From assembly GCA_016787645.1 (NCBI GenBank), contig JAEUUF010000013.1, positions 1 to 64,000 of the forward strand: a DNA stretch of 64,000 bases. The letters run 5' to 3'. The DNA comes from Cyclobacteriaceae bacterium. GTDB taxonomy: Bacteria > Bacteroidota > Bacteroidia > Cytophagales > Cyclobacteriaceae. This document shows, piece by piece, positions 19,247 to 27,707 of the stretch (positions are counted from its first letter, which is position 1; every line of letters starts with the position of its first letter). A program made the translations under genes and the position numbers. Under the pieces are notes generated by a model, which ran no database searches, was not told where the DNA came from, and saw only the letters and a program-made list of their open reading frames with translations.

Positions 19247-19459
19247 GCGGTTGAAACACTTCAAAAAATCCTCCACGTCCACAACTTCTAAACAATCTAC
19301 AAACATCAACATGGACTTCTGTGAATAAATTTCAAGTGAGCCAAACTTTTTTCTCAACCATTAACACGGCACCTCCCTGGTTCCTTTCTGTAATTCACTA
19401 ATGATGAAGCCTTTCACCAGATAAACATTTTACCTTAACTTGAAGCCCGAAAGCAATAG

Positions 19460-20386
19460 ATGGGCAACAAGAGAAAAATCCATTTCACGGGCATCAGCCA
19501 CCCCATCCTTTGCGACCTGGCCGCTTCGCTCCGGTCATCCGGAAATGATATCACCGGCTCTGATTCAACTGTCCTTGATCCAAAGCAGCAAGCTAAGCTT
19601 GGTTCAATCCCTTTGCAGTCCAGCTGGAATCCTGGCCAATTGACCGCCGGTCTTGACGCGCTGGTGATCAGCCCAACCATAACCCGCGACAATCCAGAAC
19701 TGCATCGGGCCCTGGAACTCAAGGTTCCTGTTTATTCCTATCCCGAATTCATCCACCTGGAGTGCCGCAACAAGCATCGCGTAGTGGTGACGGGGAGCCA
19801 TGGCAAGACCATGATTACCTCGCTGATTCTTCATGTGCTCAATTATCACAATCGCTCGTTCGACTATGTAATCAGCCGGGCGTCTGGTGGACTAACCACC
19901 TCAGTTAAACTCACTAACGCACCTGTGATCATCATCGAGGGTCAGGATGGCCTGGCTTCCGCTCTCGATCCGACAACCATTTTCCTGAAGTACCAACACC
20001 ACATCGGCATCATCTGCGGTATTGAATGGATCGCCTCCCCTTCCTATCCGACCAAAGAAGAATACACGCGTCAATTCAGCCAGTTTGAACTGTCGACCCC
20101 CAAGGGCGGCGTCTTGATTTACTTCGACCTTGAACCTGTGGTGACCGCCCTTTCCAAGGTCAACCAGCCGGATGTTCTTTACATACCTTATAAGACCCAT
20201 CCAAGTGTCCAGGAAGGCGGACAGGAATTCCTGGTGGAATCTTCTAATGAACGGCACCGGATCAAACTTTCCGGCAAGGTGAACATGCAAAACATCGCCG
20301 CTGCCAAGGAGACCCTCAAGAAACTCGGCATCACTACGCCCATGTTCTATGCCGCCCTCCAGGATTTTGGCGGGGATGCCCTCTGA
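19460..20386 (+). CDS. Mur ligase family protein (Mpl/MurC-like) lacking the C-terminal domain
   Basis: 308 residues; full-length relatives are around 450. The N-terminal Rossmann part opens KIHFTGISHPILCDLA, the central ATP domain has VVTGSHGKTMITSL (Walker-type P-loop, about residues 112-125), and ITRDNPEL resembles the UDP-MurNAc-peptide ligase Mpl. The reading frame ends after FYAALQDFGGDAL, just where Mpl-like proteins pass into the third (amino-acid-binding) domain. No remnant of that domain lies downstream: the next gene starts 25 bp later. The family joins amino acids or peptides to UDP-MurNAc; this copy may be inactive, or its job may have changed. Confidence 0.8.
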   Translation: MGNKRKIHFTGISHPILCDLAASLRSSGNDITGSDSTVLDPKQQAKLGSIPLQSSWNPGQLTAGLDALVISPTITRDNPELHRALELKVPVYSYPEFIHLECRNKHRVVVTGSHGKTMITSLILHVLNYHNRSFDYVISRASGGLTTSVKLTNAPVIIIEGQDGLASALDPTTIFLKYQHHIGIICGIEWIASPSYPTKEEYTRQFSQFELSTPKGGVLIYFDLEPVVTALSKVNQPDVLYIPYKTHPSVQEGGQEFLVESSNERHRIKLSGKVNMQNIAAAKETLKKLGITTPMFYAALQDFGGDAL

Positions 20387-20411
20387 TTTCCACCCGTTTT
20401 CTTTCCCAATA

Positions 20412-21215
20412 ATGAAACTCAACCTGAAAATTCCGCTCTGCTTCTTTGACCTTGAAACAACAGGCACCAACATCTCCCAGGATCGAATTGTGGAGATTGC
20501 CGTGGTCAAAGTTATGCCCAGCGGCGAGACGCTTGAAAAATACAATCTCGTTAACCCAACGATTCCCATCCCCGCCGGCTCAAGCGCCATCCATGGGATC
20601 ACGGATGAGCATGTAAAAGACAAGCCGACATTCAAAGAACTGGCCAAGGAGTACGCCAGGTTCATGGAAGGTGCCGACCTCAGCGGCTTCAATATCCTCA
20701 AGTTTGACATCCCCTTGCTGGTGGAAGAATTCCTCCGCGCCGACGTGGAGTTCGATTATAGCCGCAAACGAATTATCGACTCCCAGCGCATCTACCACCT
20801 GATGGAGAAGAGAAATTTGTCAGCTGCCTACAAGTTCTATTGCGACAAAGATCTCGCCGACTCGCATTCGGCTGCAGCCGATACCAGGGCCTCCGTGGAA
20901 GTGCTGCTGGCGCAAATTGTGCGGTATGAACATCAGTCCGTCACCGACCCCATGGGCAACCCGATCGGAACGATCAAGAACGACATGGATGAATTGAATC
21001 GACTCACCGCATCGGATATGGTTGACCTTGCCGGCCGCATGGTTCTTGACGAAAGTCGTGAAGCGATCTTCAACTTCGGCAAACACAAAGGAAAGAAAGT
21101 CATCAAGGTGTTCAAGGATGAACCCTCCTACTATGACTGGATGATGAATGGGGACTTTTCGTTGGATACGAAAAGGAAGCTCACGGAGATTAAGCTTAGT
21201 ATGATGAGGAAGTGA
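20412..21215 (+). CDS. DnaQ-like 3'-5' exonuclease with ExoX-like C-terminal domain
   Basis: 267 residues from the ATG at 20412, the start that puts the first exonuclease strand (LCFFDLETTG) in its usual place; a longer frame from 20349 would overlap the Mur-ligase gene. DEDDh catalytic residues are visible: D13 and E15 in DLET, an Asp in NILKFDIPLL, and the His/Asp pair in HSAAADTRAS. Residues from about 218 on, with FNFGKHKGKKV and YYDWMMNGDF, match the small domain found at the end of ExoX-type exonucleases. It should degrade DNA 3'-5' in proofreading or repair. It follows the Mur-ligase gene by 25 bp. Confidence 0.9.
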   Translation: MKLNLKIPLCFFDLETTGTNISQDRIVEIAVVKVMPSGETLEKYNLVNPTIPIPAGSSAIHGITDEHVKDKPTFKELAKEYARFMEGADLSGFNILKFDIPLLVEEFLRADVEFDYSRKRIIDSQRIYHLMEKRNLSAAYKFYCDKDLADSHSAAADTRASVEVLLAQIVRYEHQSVTDPMGNPIGTIKNDMDELNRLTASDMVDLAGRMVLDESREAIFNFGKHKGKKVIKVFKDEPSYYDWMMNGDFSLDTKRKLTEIKLSMMRK

Positions 21216-21239
21216 GGAGGAAGGGAGTTGAGAGGTAGA

Positions 21240-21302
21240 AGTTAGGAGTTAGGAGTTAGGAGTTAGGAGTTAGGAGTTAGGAGTCAGCAGTTAGGGAGTT
21301 AC
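21240..21302 (+). repeat. 7-bp tandem repeat, unit AGTTAGG
   Basis: Six perfect copies of AGTTAGG run from 21240 to 21281 (21240-21246 to 21275-21281), followed by one changed copy (AGTCAGC) and a further perfect one at 21289-21295. It lies between the stop of the exonuclease gene (21215) and the stop of the DUF2452 gene on the other strand (21299). Confidence 0.9.
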
Positions 21303-22087
21303 ACTTCTTTCCAGGTGTGATCGGCCAGGAGCTTAACGGCAGCTACGAAGGCTTTGAACGGGATTTTCGCTCCCCATTCAGCAGGGCTCACCATCGACAC
21401 CAAGTGAGCGCCGTCGTCTTTTTGATACAGGTAGTAAGTCTGACCGATTACCGGGTTGAAACTCAACTTGGCGTCGTAGATAATCATCGACAATTCCTTC
21501 CTCTGCTGAATCTCCTTCGCCTGGATGGCGAGCAGCTCAATTTGCTGTCGAATCTGGGTCAACTGCATGTTGGTCTGCTCTTCCATGGCCGTCAAGGCAT
21601 GATGACGAATCATACCCTCCTCATTGGGCCGGATCAATGCCCCCGAAACGGAAGCCGAGTAAGGCAGTACACTTAACTGCTTGTGATAGAATTCCACGTT
21701 CGTGCGTACTTCTCCCTCGGGCTGAGTAAAACGCTGCGTGACTTTCAGGTAGCCCTGTGGGGTAATTTCGTGGGCAACTTCAAGCGCTACCGAACCGGAC
21801 TTATGAAAAACAACCTGAAAATGGGTTGAGTCGGGGAAACTGGCCAAAACGGAATCAGCAATCTCGGGATCAGTGAATGAGTGCTCTTCTCCATCCGCTA
21901 CGAGGGCATATTCTGAGGAGAACGCATGATCCTCGAGGGTGACCCAGTTCATGGTGATCAGGATCTCCTTCTGCGTGTTGTTAAATGCTATCCGATATAT
22001 CCCGGACTTGGGCCGGGTGCCGTGTTCATAACTGCCCCGCTCCGGGAAGAGTTGCCATGCCGCCAGAAAGTTGTACGCTTCGGTCAT
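21299..22087 (-). CDS. DUF2452-like protein
   Basis: 262 residues, no signal peptide. The C-terminal half has a helix rich in Gln (QLTQIRQQIELLAIQAKEIQ) followed by the patterns FNPVIGQTYYLYQK and LVSMVSPAEWG, which I recognise from the DUF2452 family of Bacteroidota and some Proteobacteria. The N-terminal half (about 1-135) looks like a beta-rich lipocalin-type fold, with GIYRIAF and LITMNWVTLED, and could be a separate domain. Function unknown. Transcribed towards the exonuclease gene, with the heptad repeat between. Confidence 0.65.
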   Translation of the reverse strand: MTEAYNFLAAWQLFPERGSYEHGTRPKSGIYRIAFNNTQKEILITMNWVTLEDHAFSSEYALVADGEEHSFTDPEIADSVLASFPDSTHFQVVFHKSGSVALEVAHEITPQGYLKVTQRFTQPEGEVRTNVEFYHKQLSVLPYSASVSGALIRPNEEGMIRHHALTAMEEQTNMQLTQIRQQIELLAIQAKEIQQRKELSMIIYDAKLSFNPVIGQTYYLYQKDDGAHLVSMVSPAEWGAKIPFKAFVAAVKLLADHTWKEV

Positions 22088-22135
22088 ACAGAACGCGAAT
22101 CAAACGCGCCAGCTGACAACAATGTTTCGTCCCCT

Positions 22136-22164
22136 TCCAACTTCTAACTTCTATCTCCTCTCTC
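22136..22164 (-). repeat. Degenerate 7-bp repeat after the M48 gene
   Basis: Read on the plus strand as CTTCCAA, CTTCTAA, CTTCTAT, CTCCTCT, CTCCTAC: a 7-bp period with drift. On the minus strand it begins directly after the M48 stop codon and is purine-rich. Confidence 0.65.
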
Positions 22165-22965
22165 CTACTTCTTATAATACTGCATCGCCTCCGGAATCCA
22201 TCCTTTCAGGTCTGCAATCCGCGTTTCGTGGGAAGGGTGAGTAGAAAGGAACTCCGGGGGCTGCTGACCGCCGCTCATGGTGGCCATGCGTTCCCAGAAG
22301 AGCGGCGCCTGGTTTGGATCATAGCCCGCCATCGACATGAAGATCAACCCCATGTGATCCGCTTCCGATTCATGGGCGCGACTGAACTTCAGCATGCCAA
22401 TTTCTGTGCCCGCGCCAACCGCTTGCATAAGTAATTGCTGAGACCCTGTCGGGTTTTGACCCAGGGCCACACTTAATACATTGATGCCCATTTGCGCAGC
22501 CATCTGTTGGCTCATCCGTTCGCGGCCATGGTTGGCGATGGCATGCGCTACCTCGTGGCCCATCACGATCGCCACACCGGTTTCATCTTTCCAGATGGGG
22601 AGGATTGCGGTATAGAACGCAACCTTTCCACCGGGCATACACCACGCATTGACGGTCTTGGGGTCATCGATCAGGTTGAATTCCCAACTGAAACCCGTCA
22701 ACTCCGACGACTTGCCTGCATTGGCCATATATTTTTCCACTGCCTTCTGGATGGAAACGCCCACCCGGCGGATCATCGCTGTTTGTTCTGCATTTTTTGA
22801 CAAAGGGCCTTTGGCAATCACCTCCGAATATTGTTGTGCTGCCATGGGAATCAACTCCTCGTTGGAAATCAGGTTTAACTGCTGGCGGCCAGTAACGGCT
22901 ACGGTGGCACAGCCCGCTATCAAGAGCAGACCTGCCAGGAAAAGGGTTGTACGGGTTATCTTCAT
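22165..22965 (-). CDS. M48 family metallopeptidase, lipoprotein
   Basis: 266 residues. A lipoprotein signal peptide (LLLIAGC, Cys at about 19) places it on the periplasmic side of a membrane. The zinc site is complete: VMGHEVAHAIANHGRERM with HExxH near residue 137, and the third ligand in SRAHESEADHMGLIFM. The build matches the LoiP/YcaL/BepA-like periplasmic M48 proteases that act in outer-membrane protein quality control. No TPR domain follows, so it is the short form. Divergent from the FAH gene across an 80-bp gap. Confidence 0.92.
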   Translation of the reverse strand: MKITRTTLFLAGLLLIAGCATVAVTGRQQLNLISNEELIPMAAQQYSEVIAKGPLSKNAEQTAMIRRVGVSIQKAVEKYMANAGKSSELTGFSWEFNLIDDPKTVNAWCMPGGKVAFYTAILPIWKDETGVAIVMGHEVAHAIANHGRERMSQQMAAQMGINVLSVALGQNPTGSQQLLMQAVGAGTEIGMLKFSRAHESEADHMGLIFMSMAGYDPNQAPLFWERMATMSGGQQPPEFLSTHPSHETRIADLKGWIPEAMQYYKK

Positions 22966-23020
22966 AGGATCACAAACGCACGAAGTTAAATAGGATTACA
23001 AATAATCCTCCTTTTGTTAA

Positions 23021-23028
23021 TAGCTTTG
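23021..23028 (+). promoter_or_regulatory. Possible -7 box for the FAH-M23 gene pair
   Basis: TAGCTTTG is a perfect TAnnTTTG and stands 17 bp before the ATG at 23046. No TTG lies at the expected distance upstream. Confidence 0.35.
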
Positions 23029-23045
23029 CAAAAAACGGACCATTC

Positions 23046-23660
23046 ATGCGGATTTTTGCCATCGGCCGGAACTATGTGGAGCATATCCAGGAGCTGAATA
23101 ACGAGCGCCCGGATGAGCCAGTGATCTTTACCAAGCCGGATACCGCCATCCTCCGCAACAATGCCCCTTTTTATTACCCTTCCTTCTCAACCGACATCCA
23201 TCATGAGGTGGAACTGGTGCTCCGGATCTCCAAGGAAGGAAAGAACATCGAAGAGAAATTTGCCTCACGCTATTATGACGCCATTGGGGTAGGCATTGAT
23301 TTCACCGCCCGTGACCTTCAGCAAAAAGCCAAGGACAAAGGCCTGCCCTGGGACATCGCCAAGGGATTCAATGGCTCCGCCCCCATCAGCGACAGCTTTT
23401 TGCCAGTCGACAAGTTTGCCGACGTCAAGAATATCAATTTCAAACTGGAGGTAAACGGAAAACTAAAACAGCAGGGTAATACCAGTCTCATGCTTTTTCC
23501 GTTTGACTATATTATCGCCTACCTATCCAAATTTTTTACACTTAAGACAGGGGACTTGATTTTTACGGGAACTCCCAAGGGCGTTGGCCCTGTTACTCCC
23601 GGCGACACCCTGTCGGCTTACATTGAAAATGAAAAACTGCTGGAATTTCAGGTTAAGTAG
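23046..23660 (+). CDS. Fumarylacetoacetate hydrolase family protein (acylpyruvase-like)
   Basis: 204 residues, the short single-domain form. It begins MRIFAIGRNYVEH and contains HHEVELVLRI and GVGIDFTARDLQ, which supply the metal-binding Glu, Glu and Asp of the FAH fold, plus FTGTPKGVGPV near the end. Relatives such as YcgM and FAHD1 hydrolyse acylpyruvates or decarboxylate oxaloacetate. The gene for the M23 peptidase starts inside its last codons, so the two are translated from one message. Confidence 0.9.
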   Translation: MRIFAIGRNYVEHIQELNNERPDEPVIFTKPDTAILRNNAPFYYPSFSTDIHHEVELVLRISKEGKNIEEKFASRYYDAIGVGIDFTARDLQQKAKDKGLPWDIAKGFNGSAPISDSFLPVDKFADVKNINFKLEVNGKLKQQGNTSLMLFPFDYIIAYLSKFFTLKTGDLIFTGTPKGVGPVTPGDTLSAYIENEKLLEFQVK

Positions 23661-25545
23661 CTTTTTTCTCTTGCTGGCCCTTCCGGGCATGCTGCAGGCT
23701 CAATCCGGAGACCCGGAAACCTCGCGGGCAAGTGAGTCCACCGGTTATTTGTTCCCTATTAACCCCGGTCAAGCAAACTACCTGGCCGGCACGATGGGTG
23801 AATTGCGCAGCAGCCACTTTCACGGCGGCATAGATATCCGCACCAACAACCGCATTGGAATTCCCGTCCTGGCGACAATGGATGGTTACGTTTCCAAGGC
23901 ACAGGTCAGCACTTCAGGGTATGGAACCGTACTTTACCTTACCCACCCCGACGGCCGCGTTTCTGTCTATGGTCACCTCGACAAGATTACCGGCAAGCTC
24001 GGAACTTTTGTCAAGCGGGAGCAGTACAAGCGCAAGACTTATGAAGTGGCGTTCTCGTTTGACAAGAACGAATTCCGCGTGAAGCGAGGTGATACTATCG
24101 CGCTTTCAGGTAACACGGGCTCATCACAAGGGCCTCATCTCCATTTCGAAATCCGCGAAGGCAACCATGTACTCAACCCGCTGAAGTTTGGGTTCACCGA
24201 AATCCAGGATAACATCCCTCCTGCTGGCCAGAAGATCGCTCTGCGAACCCTCGACATCAACTCCCGTATCAACGACCGGTTCGGCCGGTTTGAATTCACC
24301 CTGGTAAAACGATCCGGTTCGGAATACGTCCTCCCCTTCCCCATCCTGGCGTATGGAAAGATCGGGGTGGAATTACTGGGCAACGACCGCATGGATGCTT
24401 CCCCCGGGCGGTGCGGCATCAACTACATTGAGATGTTTGTCGACAGTCAACGGGTATTCTCCCAGTATATCGAGAAAGTTGACCTTGAGGAGACCCGTGG
24501 AATCCTTGCACTGATGGATTACAAGTCATCGGAAGTCCGGGGCAAGCGCTACAATAAGTTGTATGTGGATGAAGGCAACCGGCTGCCCTTCTACCAAACC
24601 ACAAACAGTGGGTTTGTCCAGGTGAAAGACAAAGATCGAAAAGTGGTGGTGTCGCTGAAAGATGAATTTGGGAATAACAGTTTCGTACGATTCCAGCTCA
24701 AGAAAATGCCGGTGACCGACGAGATCAAACTATCTACCTCACGAACTCCCAAGTTGGAATATGAAGTGTTGGAGAATACACTGGTTATCTCATCCAGGCC
24801 CTGCGAATCCAATGAAGTCACCCTCTTTTCCAAGGGAAGAAAAACAACCCTCCGCTATTCGTACCGAAGCACACAACAGACTGTTTACCTCATTGACCTT
24901 CGCAAGCAACAGCCCGATTCCCTGGCCACTTGCACGGGCAGCCTCGCCTTTCATTTCAAAGACGTCGTGCCGTCGACCACTGACTATACCTTCTACAGTG
25001 ATCATGCCGATGTAAGTTTCCCAGCCGAGGCACTCTACGACACACTTTTCCTGAATGTCAATAATCAGATTGAAAATGGCCGGGAGATCTTCACTGTTGG
25101 GAGCCGGCTAACCCCCCTGCATCGTTCCATCTTCGTGGTGCTGAAACCACAGATACCCTTGCCTCCGGCAAAGAACCTGGCCGTTTATCGGCGCGAAGGT
25201 GGCTCGTACCACTACCTGGGTGGCGACTGGGTGAACGATAAGGTTCGTTTCCATACCCAGGAATTGGGTGAGTTTACTTTTCTCACCGATACATTATCCC
25301 CGTCCATCAACCGCATTCGCCTGGACCGGAATACCGCCCGCTTCCGCATTCGCGACGGCCGTTCAGGGATCGCTTACTACGAAGCGAATGTGAATGGACA
25401 GTGGTTGCTGATGAGTTATGATTTCAAAACCGGCATCCTCCAATCCGACAAACTGGATCCAAAGCAACCGTTCAAGGGAGATTTTGAACTTAAAGTGGTT
25501 GACCGTGCAGGAAATGAGCGTATTTTCAAACAAAAAATTGAATAA
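23629..25545 (+). CDS. M23 family metallopeptidase, exported
   Basis: 638 residues from the ATG at 23629, which gives a proper signal peptide (MKNCWNFRLSSFFLLLALPG...LQAQ); the frame is open 15 codons further upstream. The LytM domain (about residues 50-200) has the zinc residues in SSHFHGGIDIRT and PHLHFEIR. The remaining ~430 residues are beta-rich and unassigned. M23 enzymes cut peptide bridges in peptidoglycan or regulate amidases; the long C-terminal part is common in Bacteroidota homologues. The start overlaps the FAH gene by 32 bp. Confidence 0.9.
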   Translation: MKNCWNFRLSSFFLLLALPGMLQAQSGDPETSRASESTGYLFPINPGQANYLAGTMGELRSSHFHGGIDIRTNNRIGIPVLATMDGYVSKAQVSTSGYGTVLYLTHPDGRVSVYGHLDKITGKLGTFVKREQYKRKTYEVAFSFDKNEFRVKRGDTIALSGNTGSSQGPHLHFEIREGNHVLNPLKFGFTEIQDNIPPAGQKIALRTLDINSRINDRFGRFEFTLVKRSGSEYVLPFPILAYGKIGVELLGNDRMDASPGRCGINYIEMFVDSQRVFSQYIEKVDLEETRGILALMDYKSSEVRGKRYNKLYVDEGNRLPFYQTTNSGFVQVKDKDRKVVVSLKDEFGNNSFVRFQLKKMPVTDEIKLSTSRTPKLEYEVLENTLVISSRPCESNEVTLFSKGRKTTLRYSYRSTQQTVYLIDLRKQQPDSLATCTGSLAFHFKDVVPSTTDYTFYSDHADVSFPAEALYDTLFLNVNNQIENGREIFTVGSRLTPLHRSIFVVLKPQIPLPPAKNLAVYRREGGSYHYLGGDWVNDKVRFHTQELGEFTFLTDTLSPSINRIRLDRNTARFRIRDGRSGIAYYEANVNGQWLLMSYDFKTGILQSDKLDPKQPFKGDFELKVVDRAGNERIFKQKIE

Positions 25546-25547
25546 CC

Positions 25548-26102
25548 ATGGCACTAACTGTTGGCACGAAAGCACCCGATTTCAAAAGTAAAGACCAGGA
25601 TGGCAACGAAGTTTCGCTGGCAAGCCTGAAGGGCAAGAAGTTCGTCCTCTATTTCTACCCCAAGGACATGACTCCAGGCTGTACAGCAGAAGCCTGCAAC
25701 CTGAGGGATAATTATTCCTCCCTGAAAAAGGCCGGATATGAAATCTTTGGAATCAGCAGCGACGATGAAAAATCACACAAGAAGTTTATCGCGAAAGAAA
25801 AACTTCCCTTCCGGCTGCTCGCTGACACTGACAAAACCGTACATCAGAAGTTCGGAACCTGGGTGGAGAAATCCATGTACGGACGCAAGTATATGGGCAC
25901 CGCGCGGGTTACCTATGTGATCGATGGCAACGGGGTGATCGAGAACGTGATTGACAAGGTGGATACGAAGGATCACGCCGCTCAGATTCTCGGCAAGCCC
26001 TCCAGCGCGACGAAGGCGGTGGCCCCTTCCAGCAAGAAGACCCCGGTCAAGAAGGCGAAGAAGACTCCGGCGAAGAAGAAAGCCGTGAAGAAAAAGAAAT
26101 AA
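25548..26102 (+). CDS. bcp: Thioredoxin-dependent peroxiredoxin (BCP type) with Lys-rich tail
   Basis: 184 residues. Residues 1-148 are a BCP/PrxQ peroxiredoxin with the active site TPGCTAEAC, giving peroxidatic Cys45 and resolving Cys50, and an Arg in TARVTYVID. From about residue 150 a low-complexity basic tail follows, built on KKTPVKK and KKTPAKK motifs as in histone H1. BCP enzymes reduce hydroperoxides with electrons from thioredoxin. The tail is not part of the family and could bind DNA or RNA. The gene starts 2 bp after the M23 stop, so it probably belongs to the same transcript, which ends at the terminator at 26125. Confidence 0.92.
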   Translation: MALTVGTKAPDFKSKDQDGNEVSLASLKGKKFVLYFYPKDMTPGCTAEACNLRDNYSSLKKAGYEIFGISSDDEKSHKKFIAKEKLPFRLLADTDKTVHQKFGTWVEKSMYGRKYMGTARVTYVIDGNGVIENVIDKVDTKDHAAQILGKPSSATKAVAPSSKKTPVKKAKKTPAKKKAVKKKK

Positions 26103-26124
26103 TTCAACCAGGTACTTGATAAAT

Positions 26125-26154
26125 AGCCCGGGACGACAAGCTCCGGGCTTTTTT
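26125..26154 (+). terminator. Rho-independent terminator after the peroxiredoxin gene
   Basis: A 7-bp GC-rich stem (AGCCCGG with CCGGGCT), an 11-nt loop and a run of six T follow the stop codon by 22 bp. It closes the FAH-M23-bcp transcript. Confidence 0.88.
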
Positions 26155-26202
26155 ATTTCCGTGTTTTTCGTACTTTTTGTCTTCCATACCTAATCTCCAC
26201 CC

Positions 26203-27642
26203 ATGAAAACACTTTCGACTGCCATCCTGATTTTCGCCAGTATTCTCTCCTCCCTGGCGCAGACTCCCGATTATGATATTGTCTTGAAAAACGGACGAGT
26301 GATCGATCCGGAGACCGGTCTTGATGCGGTCAGGAATGTGGGCATCCGCGGCAATCGCATTGTGGAGATCTCGTCAGCGCCGTTGAGCGGGAAAGAGGTG
26401 ATCGATGTATCCAACCTGGTGGTCTCGCCCGGTTTTATTGATCCGCACGTACACGGCATGACCAACAAAGAGCATGAGTACCAGGCCCACGACGGTGTCA
26501 CCACTGCACTGGAACTGGAGGGAGGCATTGAAGACATTGGTACCTGGCTGGCCTCCCAGCACAACAAAACGATCATCAACTATGGCGCCAGCGCCTGTCA
26601 CCCTTGGGCTCGGGCAGAACTGATGTATCAAAGTGCACAAGCCAAAGGAAACAAAGAACTGGAACACGGAAGCTACAAGTTCAACTATATGCCAGTAACT
26701 CCGGAAGAGATGGACGGAAGCCTGGTGTTGCTGGACAAAGAACTTAAGGCCGGCGCGTTGGGCATTGGCGTTCCCATAGGCTACTACCCGGGGGCGACAC
26801 GCGAAGAAATATATAATGTGTACGAATTTGCCGCGGCGCGTAAAACAATGATCTTTTCGCATGTCCGGGAAGGTAAAGCGCTGGCTATCCAGCAGGTGAT
26901 CGCAGATGCCGCTACAACCGGTGCCGCTTTGCACATCGTTCACCTCAACAGCATGTCGCTGGATGAAATCGGCCTGACTTCCCGAATGATTGCCAGCGCG
27001 CAGAAACAAGGGCTGGATATCACCACCGAGTTGTACCCCTACACCGCAGGCTCGACCAGCCTGGAGTCAGCCATCTTCGACGAGGGCTGGCAACAACGAT
27101 TAGGCATTACCTACAAGGATCTGCAATGGGTGGAGACCGGCGAGCGATTGACCGAAGAGACGTTTGCCACCTACCGGAAGAAAGGGGGTGTCGTTATTCT
27201 TCACAGCATGCGCCCGGAATGGATTGACACGGGCCTCCTTTCTGCGGTTACAATGATTGGTTCTGATGGGATGCCTTATTCCCGGCTCGCACACCCACGT
27301 ACCGCAGGAACTTACGCGCGGATACTGGGCGTTTATGTGCGTGAGCGCAAGGTACTGACACTCATGCAGGCGTTGCGTAAAATGACCATCATGCCTGCCC
27401 AGCGACTGGAGACCATTTCTCCGATGATGCGCCTCAAAGGACGCCTTCAAGTTGGCGCCGATGCCGACATAACGATATTCGATCCCAACACTATCCTCGA
27501 CAAAGCTACCTTTGAAGGTGGTCTCAAATTCTCGGAAGGCATTCATCATGTACTGGTGAACGGGACCTTCGTGGTCAAGGGCGGAAAAACCATCGGCAAT
27601 GTATTCCCGGGTCAGCCGATCTACGGAAAGTTGAAGCAGTAG
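26203..27642 (+). CDS. Exported amidohydrolase, D-aminoacylase-like
   Basis: 479 residues with a signal peptide (1-20, ending SLAQ). The amidohydrolase pattern is clear: VLKNGRVIDPETG, the metal site PGFIDPHVHG, a further His in MIFSHVREG and HIVHLNS, and HPRTAGTYARILGVYVRE, which is typical of N-acyl-D-amino-acid deacylases. A short beta domain closes the protein (GRLQVGADADITIFDP). It likely hydrolyses N-acyl amino acids or a related amide outside the cytoplasm. Exact substrate not predictable. Confidence 0.85.
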   Translation: MKTLSTAILIFASILSSLAQTPDYDIVLKNGRVIDPETGLDAVRNVGIRGNRIVEISSAPLSGKEVIDVSNLVVSPGFIDPHVHGMTNKEHEYQAHDGVTTALELEGGIEDIGTWLASQHNKTIINYGASACHPWARAELMYQSAQAKGNKELEHGSYKFNYMPVTPEEMDGSLVLLDKELKAGALGIGVPIGYYPGATREEIYNVYEFAAARKTMIFSHVREGKALAIQQVIADAATTGAALHIVHLNSMSLDEIGLTSRMIASAQKQGLDITTELYPYTAGSTSLESAIFDEGWQQRLGITYKDLQWVETGERLTEETFATYRKKGGVVILHSMRPEWIDTGLLSAVTMIGSDGMPYSRLAHPRTAGTYARILGVYVRERKVLTLMQALRKMTIMPAQRLETISPMMRLKGRLQVGADADITIFDPNTILDKATFEGGLKFSEGIHHVLVNGTFVVKGGKTIGNVFPGQPIYGKLKQ

Positions 27643-27661
27643 ATGAAGCGCTTCGTATGGC

Positions 27662-27691
27662 TTGCAGGCTAAAACATTTTATCTAATCTTC
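27662..27691 (+). promoter_or_regulatory. Possible promoter of the split transketolase operon
   Basis: TTG at 27662-27664, a 19-bp spacer, then TAATCTTC at 27684-27691, a two-mismatch fit to TAnnTTTG. The ATG follows at 27708, so the leader would be very short. Confidence 0.35.
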
Positions 27692-27707
27692 GCAGCAAAC
27701 ATTCTGA

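Noticed and set aside
20349-20411. Longer N-terminus for the DnaQ-like exonuclease
   Set aside because: It would overlap the end of the Mur-ligase gene and puts 21 unrelated residues before the first catalytic strand.
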